Assembly: GCA_900557475.1 (NCBI GenBank)
Contig: USTA01000048.1
Location: forward strand, 1-6,584
Length of the DNA stretch: 6,584 nt
Source of the DNA: an uncultured Clostridium sp.
GTDB lineage: Bacteria > Bacillota > Clostridia > TANB77 > CAG-508
Reading direction: 5' to 3'
Positions within the stretch are counted from its first letter, which is position 1. Each line of letters opens with the position of its first letter. This document shows, in pieces, positions 5,649 to 6,584 of this stretch. The position numbers and the translations under genes are program-made. The notes beneath the pieces were generated by a model. It was not told where the DNA came from, made no database searches, and saw only the letters and a list, made by a program, of their open reading frames with translations.

Positions 5649-5980
5649 GGGAATTAGAATTTTTAGACTTGATAATGAGAAGATACTCATCAGGTCTAAT
5701 TTTTTTGGACTATTGTATTGAAAATTCTATTTTTGCTAAGGCAGTAGAAAAAGTAAAAATGAAAGATGAAGAAGATAAGATGTGGCAGTTGTATTTATCA
5801 ACGCAGCCCTATACTGATATGTCTTTTGAAGAATGGAAAAAGAAAACTTATAAAGATGCTACTGAAAAATATTTTAAATCTAAAACTAAGAAAATGAGCA
5901 AAATAGAAATTGATGCAACTATAAATAAGGCAAAACAAATATTGAAGGGATTTAAGCCTCCCAAGGAAGGGGGTAACTAA
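5645..5980 (+). CDS. Tail assembly chaperone, second frame (gpT-like extension, probably made as a -1 frameshift fusion)
   Basis: In the -1 frame the sequence continues from the slip site as IGELEFLDLIMRRYSSGLIFLDY and on to KQILKGFKPPKEGGN, about 111 residues. With the first frame this would give a fusion of roughly 297 residues. Independent starts exist only as TTG 5669 or ATG 5675. Neither has a usable ribosome binding site: the nearest purine run, AGGGG at 5647-5651, is more than 16 bases away, and the ATG lies inside a hairpin. This supports frameshifting, as known for lambda gpG/gpGT and most siphophages. The TQPYTDMSFEEWKK segment, with a 'W..yl...P.m...sf.eyk' look, is typical of Firmicutes phage chaperone C-terminal halves. 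The end overlaps the tape measure start by one base (TAATG). Confidence 0.72.
   Translation: MGELEFLDLIMRRYSSGLIFLDYCIENSIFAKAVEKVKMKDEEDKMWQLYLSTQPYTDMSFEEWKKKTYKDATEKYFKSKTKKMSKIEIDATINKAKQILKGFKPPKEGGN
5663..5706 (+). promoter_or_regulatory. Strong hairpin followed by seven T, just after the frameshift site
   Basis: TTAGACTTGAT (5663-5673) pairs with ATCAGGTCTAA (5689-5699) over 11 bp with one U-G wobble. Inside, GAG (5677-5679) can also pair with CTC (5686-5688). The stem is followed directly by seven T (5700-5706). By shape it is an intrinsic terminator, but it lies inside the second chaperone frame. Placed 14 bases after the stop-codon slip site, it could stimulate frameshifting, terminate some transcripts before the tape measure gene, or do both. 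The pairing is seen directly; the function is inferred. Confidence 0.6.
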
Positions 5981-6426
5981 TGCTTAAAGAATTATTTTCA
6001 CTTTTTGGAATAGTTGGAGTAGATAACAAGAATGCAAATAAAGCAATAGATGAGACTAATGATAAAGCTAATAAATTAGCTGTTTCTATGTCTAAAGCTT
6101 TTGAAAAAGCGGGTAGTATATTCACAAAAACAGGGCAAGCAATGACCAAAGTAGGAGGTATTTGTACTGCAGCAACAGGAGCGATTGTAGCTGGACTAAG
6201 TACTGCTATAAATAGATTTGATACTTTAAATAATTATCCACGCGTACTACAAAATTTAGGTTTTAGTGCAGAAGATGCAAGTAGGTCTATTGATATGCTA
6301 TCAGAAGGAATTGATGGCCTTCCAACAACGCTAGATGACGCAGCTAGTAGTGTACAGAGGTTAGTTGCTAAAAATAATGATATAGATAAAAACACCATAT
6401 ATGTCATATATACTTGTCTGAAATGA
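5980..6426 (+). CDS. Tape measure protein, N-terminal part only, broken at about 6390
   Basis: The tape measure protein sets tail length and is normally many hundreds of residues; here only 148 are encoded. Residues 1-137 look authentic: an amphipathic start (LKELFSLFGIVGVDN), a helix with DKANKLAVSMSKAFEKAGS, a Gly/Ala-rich hydrophobic segment (KVGGICTAATGAIVAGLSTA, 57-76), then FDTLNNYPRVLQNLGFS and GLPTTLDDAASSVQRLVAKN (112-132). The last two are strongly conserved in Firmicutes phage tape measures. In relatives the 'NgDi.kst' motif is followed by more helical sequence. Here NTIYVIYTCLK and a stop follow, where base composition also changes. The true gene therefore probably ends at the junction near 6390 and the stop at 6424-6426 is accidental. 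The start is ATG 5980 with AAGGAAGGGGG (5963-5973). Confidence 0.85.
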   Translation: MLKELFSLFGIVGVDNKNANKAIDETNDKANKLAVSMSKAFEKAGSIFTKTGQAMTKVGGICTAATGAIVAGLSTAINRFDTLNNYPRVLQNLGFSAEDASRSIDMLSEGIDGLPTTLDDAASSVQRLVAKNNDIDKNTIYVIYTCLK

Positions 6427-6584
6427 TCCGTAATAAAAGTGCAGCAGATCTGCCACAAGCGTTCCCAGAAGAATAAACCCACCAACCACAACAACCCACA
6501 GATGACGGTGTACCTTCGTTTTTCTATACTCAGAAATCAGCATGACTATCGTATAAAGCAGCGTTATCCCCAACAGGACATGAG
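6361..6584 (-). CDS. Fragment of an unrelated membrane protein (possibly a 7TM sensor domain), non-phage DNA, runs off the window edge
   Basis: On the minus strand a frame is open from the window edge down to a TAA at 6363-6361. Its credible part is about 64 residues encoded between 6582 and 6391; the last nine residues (FIYIIIFSN) would be reverse-complement phage tape measure sequence. It shows a hydrophobic segment (VLLGITLLYTIVMLI), a basic loop (SEYRKTKVHRH), a second membrane segment (LWVVVVGGFILLGTLVADLLHFYYG) and SFQTSIYDIYGV. The pattern resembles one part of the 7TM region found before GGDEF or histidine-kinase domains in Firmicutes signalling proteins, but this is a weak match from memory. 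No start codon is claimed; the TTG at 6573 is only an in-frame codon. Richer G+C (81 of 194 bases) supports coding DNA from elsewhere. Confidence 0.4.
   Translation of the reverse strand, partial: HVLLGITLLYTIVMLISEYRKTKVHRHLWVVVVGGFILLGTLVADLLHFYYGSFQTSIYDIYGVFIYIIIFSN
6385..6396. other. Junction between phage tape measure gene and unrelated DNA
   Basis: Up to about 6390 the plus strand reads as a tape measure gene (codons for NNDIDK). From 6391 it no longer does, G+C rises from about 30% to about 42%, and the coding signal flips to the minus strand. The A-rich run GATAAAAA at the switch could be shared microhomology. The exact base cannot be fixed without relatives or reads. Confidence 0.6.

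Noticed and set aside
6234..6494. Second minus-strand frame across the junction (86 aa)
   Set aside because: It overlaps authentic tape measure codons for much of its length, begins out of phase with the better membrane-protein frame, and shows no family-like features.
1..6584. tRNA genes, CRISPR arrays, insertion sequences, attachment sites, defence or toxin genes
   Set aside because: Reading both strands showed no cloverleaf-like element, spaced repeats, transposase or integrase motifs, or genes outside the structural module apart from the foreign end.
6391..6584. Right-hand end as a mobile element inserted into the tape measure gene
   Set aside because: No terminal inverted repeat, target duplication or transposase-like sequence is visible in the available 194 bases, and the coding fragment looks like a membrane protein.

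Overview
This window is a stretch of the head and tail structural operon of a tailed bacteriophage or prophage. The long non-contractile-type tail genes suggest a siphovirus. All phage genes lie on the plus strand and are tightly packed, mostly with strong AGGAGG-type ribosome binding sites and short gaps or 1-8 base overlaps. Base composition is very AT-rich (about 27-35% GC in the lines I counted by eye), with many AAA, ATA and TTA codons. This suggests a low-GC Firmicutes host (Clostridia or a relative). No integrase, lysis or regulatory genes are present, so virus and prophage cannot be distinguished.

Layout. 1-282 is the C-terminal end of a probable minor head (morphogenesis) protein, followed by a 58-residue protein of unknown function (279-455). 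A good intrinsic terminator (476-503) and a hairpin-rich non-coding leader of roughly 115 bases separate these from the capsid block: a GP20-type scaffold (631-1224), an HK97-fold major capsid protein (1245-2267) and a small lysine/glutamate-rich protein (2283-2678). A perfect 10-bp hairpin then spans the end of that last gene. The neck genes follow in the usual order: head-tail connector (2713-3246), head-closure protein (3248-3592), HK97-gp10-like protein (3585-4061) and tail terminator (4062-4424). After these come the major tail tube protein (4430-5095) and the tail assembly chaperone pair. The second chaperone frame (to 5980) lies in the -1 frame of the first (5088-5648) and has no good ribosome binding site. 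It is therefore probably made by programmed frameshifting near 5642-5648, just before a strong hairpin with a T-tract (5663-5706). The tape measure gene starts at 5980.

The tape measure protein keeps family-like sequence only to about residue 137 (base 6390). From there the plus-strand frame stops after 11 unrelated residues. The last 194 bases are richer in G+C (81 of 194, about 42%) and carry an open minus-strand frame for a membrane protein fragment that runs off the window edge. This looks like a junction between phage DNA and unrelated DNA: an assembly or amplification chimera, or a real deletion or rearrangement of a prophage.

I see no new defence system or other novel cassette. The most interesting items are the junction at about 6390, the non-canonical frameshift site with its terminator-like hairpin, and the structured leader before the scaffold gene.
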